64,000 bases of DNA from Hysterium pulicare CBS 123377 (lineage: Eukaryota > Ascomycota > Dothideomycetes > Hysteriales > Hysteriaceae): positions 115,262 through 179,261 of the forward strand of contig AJFK01000199.1 in the NCBI GenBank assembly GCA_000467715.1, given 5' to 3'. The position numbers and the translations under genes are program-made. Numbering within the stretch: position 1 is the stretch's first letter; every line of letters starts with the position of its first letter. Below the pieces are notes generated by a model. It saw nothing but the letters and a program-made list of their open reading frames with translations. It had not been told where the DNA came from and did no database searches. Shown piece after piece: positions 34,257 through 44,818 of this stretch.

Positions 34257-34598
34257 CGATTGATAACTTGGTTTTGCCTGCTCTAAGATAACGTGCATAA
34301 TACTGAGTTAGGAAGTGAAAGCTGGGCTGTAGATGTGAATCATTCATCCTGTACATGAGTTGGGCCACACCACAAAGAAAGGCACAGATTCAATTTAACG
34401 TTTAAAAACAAACTCCCGCTTGCCTGATGGAAAATGTATCTCAGCATAGTATACAGCTTGATCCCGCCCTTTTGGGTACAATGCTACCAGGTTTCACGCC
34501 TTTTTCGAGATCAATCCTTCAATGATTCCCTGACGCAAAGCCCCATCCGATCAAAGGCTTGTTCCGGCTCGCCATCCCCACCATCCCAACAATTATCC
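34257..34598. other. convergent 3' flanks
   Basis: A 342-bp gap lies between the WD40 gene end and the SEC61-gamma end on the opposite strand. It presumably holds both 3' untranslated regions; no gene is seen. Confidence 0.35.
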
Positions 34599-34967
34599 CT
34601 ACGATCCGCCCACTAAGATGTTGTTTACGGGAATGTGAACTGGAAGAAAGTTAGTTCAAGCCAGCAAGGTACCAGGCGATAGGAGACGCACCCAGCTTGA
34701 CAACGTATCCAATGACTCCCATGATTACGAATCCAACTCCGACGGCCTGCGAGATTTCTATGGTAGAATTAGATGTGCGGAAGCAGTTGAATGGGCGCAA
34801 GTGGTGACGAACTGATGAACTCCCTCTTGTCGGGCTTTGTGCACCTGTTTAGGAAGAGCAGACCATCTTTGACGAACTCCTGAGGAACGCTAAATCGTGT
34901 GAGAAGATTTCTATTCGATCAGTAGAGCAGGTGCAACGTACTCCGCGATCTCCTTTATTTGATCCAT
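34599..34967 (-). CDS. sss1: SEC61 complex gamma subunit (SSS1)
   Basis: Four tiny exons (34967-34942, 34889-34813, 34757-34692, 34639-34599) with introns of 52, 55 and 52 nt encode 69 aa. The product starts MDQIKEIADVPQEFVKDG, continues LLFLNRCTKPDKREF, and has one tail-anchor helix AVGVGFVIMGVIGYVVKL followed by VHIPVNNILVGGS. These are the canonical SecE/Sec61-gamma signatures (FLNRCTKPDxxEF and the single membrane span) and the length is typical. The protein clamps the SEC61 translocon in the ER membrane. No individual exon is long enough to appear as a 60-codon ORF, so the gene is easily missed. All junction phases agree, which makes the model strong. Confidence 0.93.
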
Positions 34968-35945
34968 TGCGATTCACTAGGAAGAGGCGTATGGGTTTCG
35001 CGGGAGAAGTAGGCAGGTCGACTGTTAATCCTTTAGAGACGATTGTCGAAGGAAGACTTCGGGGTGTGGGAATTGGGTGACAGTAGAATGGTAGTCCTCT
35101 ATGGGATATGGGACACATCTCTAGACGCGGAAAAACCCCGGTCCGTGCGGCTACTAGCGTCGTCGAGGCGCGGTGATCTGCTGAACATGTCTCACTGCGA
35201 CTCGACTCCCCAACTCCTATTCTAACACCAAACCAAATCCGAGTCAACGCACGGTAACCCCCCTCATTGATTGAATAGACTTCATTGATCCTTCTAGGAC
35301 CGACTGCGACAGGTCTCGCGTTTAGACCGCTCTGCTCAATTGGTCGTTCGCGTGGGTAGGACGGGCGTGGGAGAGGTCGTGTTTCCGATCAGCTGTTGAG
35401 GCTGCCTCTTGAGCTCAGATATTCCATCATCCTGCACTTCACTACAAGCTTTATACTATCAGTGGCAACTCCTGTTGTTAGCCATCTGCTTTGGCTTTCT
35501 GATCTCCTGTACTGGGACAGCGGACAGGGCTTGAAAACTCATAAGCTGACGAGAGCTTCACCTTCACTTCCTGTACCCTTTTCATCATCCGCATTTGTCA
35601 GAGGCGATCGGAATTTGACCTGTCTCGCATTGAAGCACTCTTTCAAGGACTTTGTTTTGCTACAGCTTTCGGGGAAGTGTACGTATCTCCTTCTGATCTT
35701 CGTTACAAGTTGTGCATCTCGATTATCGCTATTTCAATAGCTGGTTTGCGCGAGGCAGCCTGCTTAGTGTGGAGTATGTACGATTATTCTTCTTCAGTTT
35801 GCTGATTCAACCACCCGCAAAACAGACATGTACCTTCTCTTGTAGCATCGGCACCTCAAGTATCTACAAGCCAATCAAGGAGACCTCAAACATCTGTCTC
35901 TTAACCTTCACCTATCTACTATACTTGACTTAACCCACCGTCGAC
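34968..35945. promoter_or_regulatory. divergent intergenic region
   Basis: This region of about 1 kb lies between SEC61-gamma (minus) and the RRM protein (plus). The right part, just before 35946, is rich in CTTCACC/CTATC-type pyrimidines, as in fungal leaders. ORFs here (for example 35396-35740 plus) carry no domain. Confidence 0.35.
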
Positions 35946-37441
35946 ATGGCTGACGATGACAACTTCGACATCGACATTTATGGCGACGACACAAGCCCTG
36001 ACTTCCAGCAAGACAATATACAAGCAGGTGGTGAAGTGAAGCAGGAAGACACAATCACGGAAATGCAAACTGACACAAATTATGAGGAGTCGACCGATAC
36101 GAATGGCGACTTTAAGGCAGAGTCTAACGACCAGCCTGCCAAGCAAGAAAACGGTCACACTGAAGCTGCGAACGGTAATCCTTCGAATAATGGGACACAA
36201 CAGATTTCGAGTACTGGTGGTTCCGCACCCAACCACCAACTTCCGAAACAAGCCCCGAAACAGCAAGGCACGAAACGAAAGCAAGGAGACGATGACCGAC
36301 CCCTTGACCCTGGAGCGTCATCGGCCTTGCTCATCAGTGATCTTCACTGGTGGATTAACGAGGAAGACGTACGTGGATGGGCAAATCAAAGCTCGTGCGA
36401 GGACGAACTGATCGATGTCACATTTAACGAACACAAAGTCAATGGCAAGAGTAAAGGGTGAGTAGATTCGAATCCACAGACCACTCGAACGTATCCAAGC
36501 TAGCACCACGAAATTTTTCATCGATGCATAGAATGTCGCTTGTAGACCCGAGTAGCTAATCAAAATGTGTTGATAGACAAGTTTATGTCGAGATGCGATC
36601 CGCCCAAGCTGCAACTGCGCTCAAACATCAGCTTGAATCCTACTACCAAGACCAAACTCACACAAAGAAGCCATCGGCCGTCTTCAATCCCGCACACATC
36701 AACCCGTTCAAAACACTTCCGAAAGATGTACCTGGGCGCGACAAAAACCGGCAAGACAACCGTTCGTCATCAGGCAGCTTTGGTGGTAACCAAGGAGGCC
36801 AGGGAGGCCAGCAGAACAATTTCAACCAAGGTAACCGTTTCGGAGGTAATAGAGGTAATTTCCAGAATCGTGGAAGCATGAGCAACAACGTGGGGAATTT
36901 CCAGAACCGGAACTTCTCGAGTCCCGTCAATAACATGAGCATGGGAACGTACAACAACCAAGGCGCAATGGGTGGCTTTGGTGCAGGACCCATGGGCGGA
37001 ATGAACAATTTCGGTAATTTCGGAAGAGGAGGAGGTAACATGATGGGCGGAATGAGAGGCGGGATGCCCAACCGCGGCGGAAGAGGTGGAATGGGCATGG
37101 GCGCGATGGGTGGGATGAACATGGGTGCTAACATGGGCATGGGCATGGGCGGGATGAACATGGGAATGGGAGCAATGGGAGGAAATATGGGCATGATGGG
37201 AGGGATGGGTATGCCGATATCTCATTTGTTGCCCCAACCACAGCGCAGCGCGATGCCCTACACCAGCATCTGCCACGCGCCCAGCTTCTCTGGTGCTAAT
37301 TTATCGTTTCCGACGGCAGGCCCCGGAGGATTTGGCGGAAATGCGCAGCCGCACTTCAACCCAGCGTTCTTCCAAGGGAACCAAGGTGGCGGTGATGGCA
37401 ATTGGAATCCGCACGGCGCAAAGCGACCACGACCTGAATGA
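35946..37441 (+). CDS. CPSF6/CFIm68-like RRM protein with Gly/Met-rich tail
   Basis: Exons 35946-36457 and 36577-37441 (intron 119 nt) give 458 aa. The N-terminus (about 1-115) is acidic and disordered, starting MADDDNFDIDIYGDD. One RRM spans about 120-205, with RNP2-like ALLISDLHWW and RNP1-like GKSKGQVYVEM spanning the intron. The spacing and the DLHWWINEEDVRGW segment match the CPSF6/CPSF7 type that binds UGUA elements as part of cleavage factor Im. The rest is a long low-complexity tail, first Gly/Asn/Gln-rich, then Met/Gly-rich with repeated GGMNMG and GMGMGG units, ending in a basic KRPRPE likely to act as a nuclear signal. The role in mRNA 3' processing is an inference from family. Confidence 0.8.
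36960..37220 (+). repeat. Met/Gly low-complexity coding repeats
   Basis: Repeated GGTGGAATG, GGCATGGGC and ATGGGCGGGATGAACATG units encode a Met/Gly-rich stretch of the RRM protein. The repetition continues for about 260 bp without breaking frame. Confidence 0.7.
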
Positions 37442-38710
37442 ACGCAACGTTTGTTCGTCATTCAGCATACTAACTGATTGTAATCTTACAGCTCTCAGAG
37501 CCGGATGGTGCTATCTTCTGGGGGATTGACGGCTTCGAACAGGTTTCATATTGTTGGGTTCACATTCAGGTAAATGCGCGAACTGTTACGCCCTCCAGCG
37601 GCGCGGCGCACAGAAAAGGTATGGCGACAAGGAGTTCGGCATGTTTTCTAAGGCTGCATCTTTTTGAATCAAATTACTCTCTTCGCATTCCCGCTTCGGC
37701 GATGATCATTGTATAGGGCACCGACAAGGTCTCGTTGCTCCACTGTGAAGTATTGAGGCGGTTTGAATACGTCTTTCCCCATAAACGATGTTAAGTTAGC
37801 TTAGACGCCTCCATATCTAGAGGGGCTTGCCTCCGAGAATATAGAGGCATCCAAGCCAACGAGTTAGGAGTTTCAGAAAATATTAGATCCGCATCGAACC
37901 CCCGCTTCTTACCTGATCTTTAAGTAAGCAGCCTGTCCAACGTCAGCTATAAAAGGGTCTCCGCGTTCCGGTTTTATTTCACTCTTAACTCTACTTGGCC
38001 TTCCTCCCCTTATCGTTTTTTCTGTCTGCTTCTATTCTTGCATAGCTAAGCTATGCCTATTGCTCTCTGCACACTATGCCTCAACGTTCACATAAACGCA
38101 AGTGCACCTGCGTAGCGCTCTTAGTCTTTACGTTTTGTTCTTATACTAATAGAAGCTTCAACATATATCTCTTACTATCTTATAGGTTCATATCTATTCT
38201 ACGGCTTCTCTTTACACCTCTATTATTTACATTCTCTTTTTACTAATCGCATTGGTACACGATTTTAAAGCGGAAAGCAGAGACTCTCGCTGGCATGTCT
38301 CACGTAAGTTACAACGAAGGTTCAAATCCATTTTGTTGAGCATCAGCTAAAATGCGAACAGTCAAATATCGTAGAATTCATATCAGCGCAAGGTTTGAGA
38401 GAAAAGCACCTTAAAATCTTTACGATATCCTCGTAAATCATATTGGTTTGGTTTGGCATACTGTAGAGGCTCAGCCAATCCGGCGGGTGGAATTTGTGTG
38501 GTGGACCGAGGTAGTGCCGATCGACCGATATTTTAGCGTGGTCGGGTTTGGTTCACTTCATGGTGTCCGGATGAGTCACAACGCATATTCACCCAAATCA
38601 AATATTCAACTTCATTGCTTCTTACTTCTCCTCCCAAAGAAATCCTGACTCTATAAGAAGCCGTACATAATTGGATTGCATACGCTGAGCAGACTCACGC
38701 AAAGATCGAA
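37442..38710. other. intergenic region, partly AT-rich
   Basis: This 1.27-kb gap has no supportable gene. A stretch at about 38000-38250 is AT-rich with TTCTATTCT and TATCTCTTACTA tracts, resembling the island at 26-28 kb and possibly another mutated repeat. Near 37807-37850 GCCTCCATAT and ATATAGAGGC form an imperfect inverted repeat of about 10 bp arms. Confidence 0.35.
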
Positions 38711-40670
38711 ATGAAAGAGGAAGGGCTGTCGCTACTTGTGACAGCCTTGTCAAAGAGAGAGTTCAAGTCAACTGAACTGTATCTTATGCAACTGGACGAG
38801 TATCTTACTTTGCGATCATACATCGACGGTTACACCCTCAGTCAAGCTGATTCGACAGTATGGGTTGCCATTCGGGGTAACGCGGTCGCTCACGCCTTTA
38901 TCAAGAAATCAACTCTTGTGAACCTGAGTCGGTGGTTTGTATTCATTGAGCAGTCACATCCAGAGCTTCAGCAGGGATTTATTACGAAAGACGAAGAGAC
39001 AAAAGCGAAGAGGGTTGCCAAAAGCCAAAGTGGTGCTAGTTACAATATTGCTCTCCAAGATGCTGAGATGGGGAAAGTTGTCACTAGATTTTGCCCAGAA
39101 CCATCGTTTGTCCTCTTACTTTACGCTTATCATTACCTCCTGGTTCTTGGGGCTGTTGCTGAATTCACATAGGGGCTATCTTCACGTCGGCCACGCAAAG
39201 GCTGCCATGATGAACGATTACTTCGCCCACGACATGTATAACGGCACTCTTATTTTTCGTTTCGACGATACGAACCCTACAAAAGAGAAACGAGAATTCG
39301 GAGATTCTATCTCTGAAGACTTGGCTCTTCTAGGCATCAAACCAGATAAGACAAGTTATACAAGCGATCATTTCCAATTCCTCTGCCAATCCTGTGTACG
39401 ATTGATCAAAGCCGGCAACGCTTACGCAGACGATACTGATCAGAAGACTATGAGAGACGAGAGAATGACTGGAAAGGCGAGCGCACGACGTAATAGGACC
39501 GTCGACGAAAATGTTCAAATTTTTGAAGAAATAATTGCGGGAACCGATGAACGGAATTGCATTCGAGCAAAGATATCTGTGGACAATCCAAACAAGGCAA
39601 TGCGGGATCCAGTCATCTACCGCAGCAATTCCACGCCTCATGACCGCACTGGTACTTTGTGGAAGGCATATCCAACCTATGATTTTGCTTGTCCTCTTGT
39701 GGATTCCCTGGAGGGCGTAACCCATGCTCTCAGAAGTACTGAGTTTGCGGACCGTAATGCGCAATATCAGTGGTTTCTCGAGTACCTCAACCTTCGGAAG
39801 GTGCACATATGGGATTTCGGTCGCCTAAATCTCAAGCGAACGTTCTTGTCAAAGCGGAAATTGGCCAAGCTGGTAGATTCTGGTAGAGTATGGGGCTGGG
39901 ACGACCCTCGTATGCCGACAATTCGTGGTGTTCAAAGAAGAGGGATGACTATGCCAGCGTTACGAGAGTTTATTCTGAAGCAAGGTCCTAGCCGAGCCGT
40001 CAATCTCATGGATTGGACAATCTTCTGGAGCACCAACAAAAAAGAAATCGATCCGGTTGCCCCCCGACATACCGCCATTGATCAAAAGGAGACTGTCAGA
40101 GCTACCATTATAGGGCAAGGTCCACCTAAAGCATATACAGAAAATAAGCCAAGACACAGCAAGAACCCCGCTTTAGGGACGAAAAAGGTGGCATATAGTC
40201 GTCATCTAATCCTTGAGCAGGAGGACTCCAGGTTATTCAAGCAAGACGAGGAGATCACTCTTATGGCTTGGGGCAATGCAATCATTCGGAAAATCAATCG
40301 CCGCTCACTTGACCCTCATTCCCCCATTATAGACGTTGAAATTGAACTTCATCTCGATGGTGATTTCAAGAAGACCGAGAAGAAAATCACATGGCTCTCG
40401 ACTGAGGGCCAAAGTCTCATTTCAGTTGCGCTAGTCGATTTCGATTATCTCATAACCAAAGACAAACTCCAAGATGATGATAATTTTGAAGACTTCTTGA
40501 CCGAGACGACGGAGTTTAGGACTCAAGCGTTTTGTGATGGGAACTTAGCCGGCTGTGAGAAGGGTGATATCATTCAGCTGGAGCGGAAGGGCTATTACAG
40601 AGTTGACACGCCGTACAAGGATGGAGAGGCGGCGGTACTATTCAATATTCCTACTGGAAAGACCAAGTGA
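38711..40670 (+). CDS. cytosolic-type glutamyl-tRNA synthetase, divergent
   Basis: Exons 38711-39105 and 39173-40670 (67-nt intron inside the codon before the HIGH loop) give 630 aa. A short N-terminal GST-like region (about 1-105) precedes the class I catalytic core. The intron restores RFCPEPSGYLHVGHAKA, with HVGH as the HIGH motif. FDDTNPTKEKREF, the AMRDPVIYRSN block, ACPLVDSLEGVTHALRS and LSKRKL (the KMSKS equivalent) follow, then the anticodon-binding beta-barrels. It would charge tRNA-Glu in the cytosol. Many normally invariant positions differ: the first Pro of PPEPSG is Cys, and a two-residue gap occurs before CIRAKIS. Together with the nearby AT-rich DNA this suggests a second, divergent copy rather than the main housekeeping gene. 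All catalytic motifs are intact. Confidence 0.85.
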
Positions 40671-42187
40671 GCATTTCTCATGATGGAAGCACAAATATAC
40701 GTTTTCATTGCATAGCCAGTTCAGATAGCCCGTATCAGTCACAATGGCAAATAAATGGTCCACAAACATCGAACTCCATGCACGATTCTTAAAGCGTAGA
40801 GATGTGAAAGTGCGTTTGAGATTTGCTTTGACTATCGAAGTTGGAGCTCTTGTGTAACGAAACAGACTCAATGAACCTTGTGGAAGATCAGCAATGGTTA
40901 GTATAGTATATACAGTCGTTACCTGAATACTAAACAGAGGCCACTGAACAACGAGTTCTGAGATGGTTGTTGCTGCTCGAAAGGGTCGTGGAATAGGAAC
41001 AGATTCGATGGGTGCAGGTGCGGGAATGAATAGGAACATGGAAGAATAGCTACGATACAGAACCGTTAGATTCCAGGGCGGTGCACGGGACAACCGCGCC
41101 GCCGACCACAGCTTGGCGGTTAGCGCAAACACCCGCAGTAGAGACTTTCCCACATTTCCTTCCCTCTTTTTAGATCGTTCTTACCAGATGTCTCACTGGG
41201 CTATAGATGGAGGTTGTGTGCTTAAGTGAATTATGGGTCTTTTGCCCGTCTATGTAGGATACTTGTGAGGGAACTTGAAAGTAGATCGGATGCTATGGCT
41301 GTCAAGATACTTTTTGCAGCTCGTAGTCCGATAATGCAATTGATGCTCGACGATTTATGCTGTCTATATTAGGAAAGGCCTGATAAGTAGCACGGACTCC
41401 CTCATCCTAAACTACACCACGTCTCCAATTGTTCATTATTTTTCAGTTCCACATCTTCTTGCCAATTTCCGAATCACGAGTTGGGGATATCATCACTCTC
41501 TTCTCTCACACATACAGCTTTCTCAGAAAACAGGTGCCACTAAGTCGAGAGCAAGTTCGAATCCCTATCGCTAACGCGCTTTCGCTTCTCGGAGTAATAA
41601 ACATTCATGTTCAATGTTCTAGTTGAATCACAGGATCCTCCGCATCGTAGAAACTGGGCGGAAAAACTCCAGAAGCCGGAAGATGTCATTTGGATGTAAC
41701 GGCCCGCCGGGACCTGCAGATTGATATACCCGGGACAAGCATATTCGATCGAGCCACCTAAACGTCCATGCATGAGCTAAGTATTCATTTCATCCAGTAA
41801 CATTGTCATACTTCCAGGCCTTGAGATCTAGTCTATCGTCCTTTCCCTACTTTGTCAATTTCTCCGAGCTTTATAGCATGGCCCTATCGATCTATCTCGT
41901 TAATTGAATATATTTCTAATGATGCCAAACCTCATTCATCGCACTAAGTCTCTTTGGATGCGGTTCTTGGGGTGTCCTTTGATTGCTTCCACAAACTGCG
42001 GGGATGGAGATTCGCCTCCTGCGCAGCAGAAACCTGGGAAGTTTCCCAGGGGCTTTTTCGTTCCGCTGCGAATGCTATATTGCACCATGGCAATCATGGA
42101 TATAATCTCTAGATTCTCCCACACCATGAATTGGCTGGTCGTTTCGTCTGCCTTCTCCATTGATCATCTCCTTAGCTTGTGGGCAAG
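40671..42187. other. intergenic region, no supported gene
   Basis: This 1.5-kb gap lies between GluRS and the cellulase. A 171-codon frame on the minus strand (41153-40638) lacks an ATG at its start. It does contain an intron-like GTAACG...TACTAACC...CACAAG segment at about 40920-40865, so a short spliced gene on the minus strand is possible, but no coherent product was found. Confidence 0.3.
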
Positions 42188-44460
42188 ATGTTCTTCGGCA
42201 CCAAGGAAACGATTCTTTTGGGAGCTGTAGCCGGACTGCTCCAAGGCGTTGCTGCCCAGAATAGTGCTTGGGCGCAATGTAAGCTTTCAATTCTCCAAAA
42301 AAAGATATTGAACTAGAGTTGCAAGTACTGATTAGCTGTTAGGCGGTGGAACAGGCTTTACAGGCAAAACCAGCTGCGTTTACGGTTACTACTGCGAGGT
42401 CCAGAATGATTGTAATAGAACCACCCTTCCGTTCATACGATAGAGTACTAATATTGCCTTCGAGATTACTCTCAATGTGTTGCGGGAACAGCTTCGGCAG
42501 CCGGTTCCAGCATCAAGACCAGCGCCGTTGCATCGTCAGCTGCAACGCCCAGCTCGACATTGAAGACCTCAACCGTGGCCAGCTCATCAGCTAAACCAAA
42601 CTCATCGGCATCTGCAACCACCGGAGGAGTCACTTGTACTGGGGCTTTTGAACCAATCTCGGCATCCTCTTTCGTAGCAGCGTTGAGCCCAGGATGGAAT
42701 CTTGGTAACACTCTCGACGCTACCAACACAGAAGGAGATTGGAACAATCCTTCTGTCGTCCCTGAGACATTCGATGATATTAAAGCTGCTGGGTACAAAA
42801 GTGTTCGACTTCCAGGTGAGCAAAGCAGAAATAAAGAAATGGAATTAACCAGCTGACTATCGTTAGTAACATATGCCTATCATTTCACTTCCTCATCTCC
42901 AGACTGGACTGTGAATGCAACATGGCTCCAAAGAGTCTCCGATGTCGTAGACATGGTTACCTCTCGAGGTTTCTACACCATTGTAAATACCCACCATGAT
43001 TCCTACATCTGGGCAGATGTCTCTGCATCCGGCGCGAACTACACTATGATTGAAGAAAAATTCTATAGACTTTGGTACCAGATCGGGACTAAACTGGCCT
43101 GTAAATCCCAGATGGTGGCTTTCGAGCCTATCAACGAGCCCCCGGGGACGACTGCTGCGCATGCAGCTGAGCAGAACAAGCTGAATAATATCTTCCTCAA
43201 AGCCATCAACGACGCCGGAGGCTTCAACTCTAAGCGTGTAGTCACACTCGTTGGTCTTGGTGAAGACGGCGCAAAGACCTCACAATGGTTCCAAAGGCCC
43301 AATTCAACCTTTACGAATCCATGGGCTATTCAGTATCACTACTACTCTCCATGTAAGTTGTTCATTTCTCACATTGCATTCAGTCAAGTCCAAACTCATC
43401 AGCTTACCCTCTCAAATAGACGACTTCATCTTCTCCGCCTGGGGCAAAACCATCTGGGGCTCCGACGCCGACAAAGCCGCTCTCGATCTCGATCTCTCCC
43501 TCGTTCGGGGCAATTTCACCGATGTACCCCTTGTAATCGGCGAATGGGCCGCCTCGCCCGTCGCTACGGAGACCGCAGCTCGTTGGAAGTACTTCGACTA
43601 CTTCATTCGCACAGCCAAGAAATATAACACTGCGCACATACTTTGGGACAACGGCGCCGACTTCTTCAACCGTGCCACGCATCAGTGGCGGGATACTGTT
43701 GCGCAAGATATCTTGATACAAGCGACAAAAGGGACGACGAATAGTTTGCCGGATAGTACTGAGGATGGGAGTGCGACGAGTCAGTGGAGTTCGGCGTATA
43801 TATACCACAAGGTCGGGACCAGCGTCACTGATCAATCGCTGCCATTCCTTCTGAACGGCAATACATTGAAATCAGCTTCCGTAACAAACACCGGCAAAGC
43901 CCTGGCTTCAGGAACAGATTACCAGATCGCAGGCTCCAATGTCACATTCAAATCCTCCCTCCTCTCCTCTTTCATATCTCCGACTACGGCACCTGGCTCC
44001 ATCGCCAATATCACGCTCACTTTCTCCGGGGGTGCGAACCTGCTTGTCAATATCGTGCAATGGGACGTCCCCGTCTTGGGTTCCACAACCTCAAAAGCAG
44101 TATCCGGATCTGACCTCTCAATTCCGATAACCTGGAAGGGAATCGGCAGACCCGCGACAGTGAGGGCAGTTGAGAGCGATGGAACGTATCTTGAGGATAG
44201 CTGGACGCAGTATTTAGGTCCCTTGCAGCAGGGGAGAATGGTAAGTTACCTGGGCTAACAGCTTTGAATCTTGTTGGTGTGACCATGCTAATAGAGTTTA
44301 ATAGACTTACAATGGGCAATGGGATTGGGATGCGACTCATGTGATTATCAAGTCAACGGTTGTGGGGAATGTTATTTCGGCTGGGAAGACCACGACGTTT
44401 ACGATTGAGGCGTATCCGCGCGTACCGGGGAATGCGGTGAACTATACCCTAACGGTTTGA
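42188..44460 (+). CDS. secreted GH5 endo-glucanase with CBM1 and C-terminal beta modules
   Basis: Six exons (42188-42278, 42343-42411, 42465-42815, 42867-43352, 43420-44240, 44305-44460) give 657 aa. A signal peptide (MFFGTKETILLGAVAGLLQG, then VAAQ) is followed by a CBM1 at about 31-58 (CGGTGFTGKTSCVYGYYC, with further Cys spaced as in the family). A Ser/Thr/Ala linker leads to the GH5 barrel, which begins LSPGWNLGNTLDA. The acid/base Glu261 is in FEPINEP and the nucleophile Glu374 in VIGEWAAS. After the barrel come an Ig-like CBM_X2-type module and a module resembling CBM46 (WTQYLGPLQQGRM then TYNGQWDWDA). This layout is like GH5_4 enzymes that act on beta-1,4-glucan or xyloglucan; the subfamily is inferred. 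Intron 2 has a TACTAAT branch site. Confidence 0.88.
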
Positions 44461-44818
44461 AGTAGTCAGTCCATTCATGGAAGGTTGAGAGGAGGAGAGA
44501 GGGGAAGGTAAGACCGCACTTAGCATTGTCAATGTTTTCGTTTCGTTTGTAGATACATTTTATGGTCTGATTTAGCAAGGTATAGTTCTTTCTCAGATCA
44601 AAACTGAAAATGCACATTCAGGACGCTAAAAGATGGGATATTTTAAGTCAAAATAGCAGCCTCCCCGCTTCCTGCCAAGAACTATAGAAAGAAAATATTC
44701 CACCAAGAAAGGTAATAGGCACCAAAGGTATAGAACCCGTCCCGTTGTCACTCAAACCACCATCAACCAACCTACGCACACGCTAAAAGACTTGTTGCTG
44801 GACGACATCCCCAATGCT
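44461..44818. other. convergent 3' flanks
   Basis: A 358-bp gap lies between the convergent cellulase and SLA2 genes and should hold both 3' untranslated regions. No gene is seen. Confidence 0.35.

Noticed and set aside
36658-37276. Long minus-strand ORFs opposite the RRM protein tail, Pro/Met- and His-rich
   Set aside because: They are shadows of the low-complexity Gly/Met coding repeats on the plus strand.
38315-38340. GGTTCAAATCC, a tRNA B-box-like sequence
   Set aside because: The flanking bases do not form a full T-stem, and no A-box, anticodon arm or acceptor stem fits at the right distance.
40638-41153. 171-codon minus-strand frame with a mitochondrial-like N-terminus and an intron-like TACTAAC segment inside
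   Set aside because: It begins with GTG and not ATG, splicing at the intron-like signals gives only a short tail before a stop or an unconvincing sequence, and no domain was recognised.
41540-41565. AGTTCGAATCCC on the plus strand, tRNA-like
   Set aside because: The T-stem does not pair, and upstream sequence lacks an A-box and acceptor complement.
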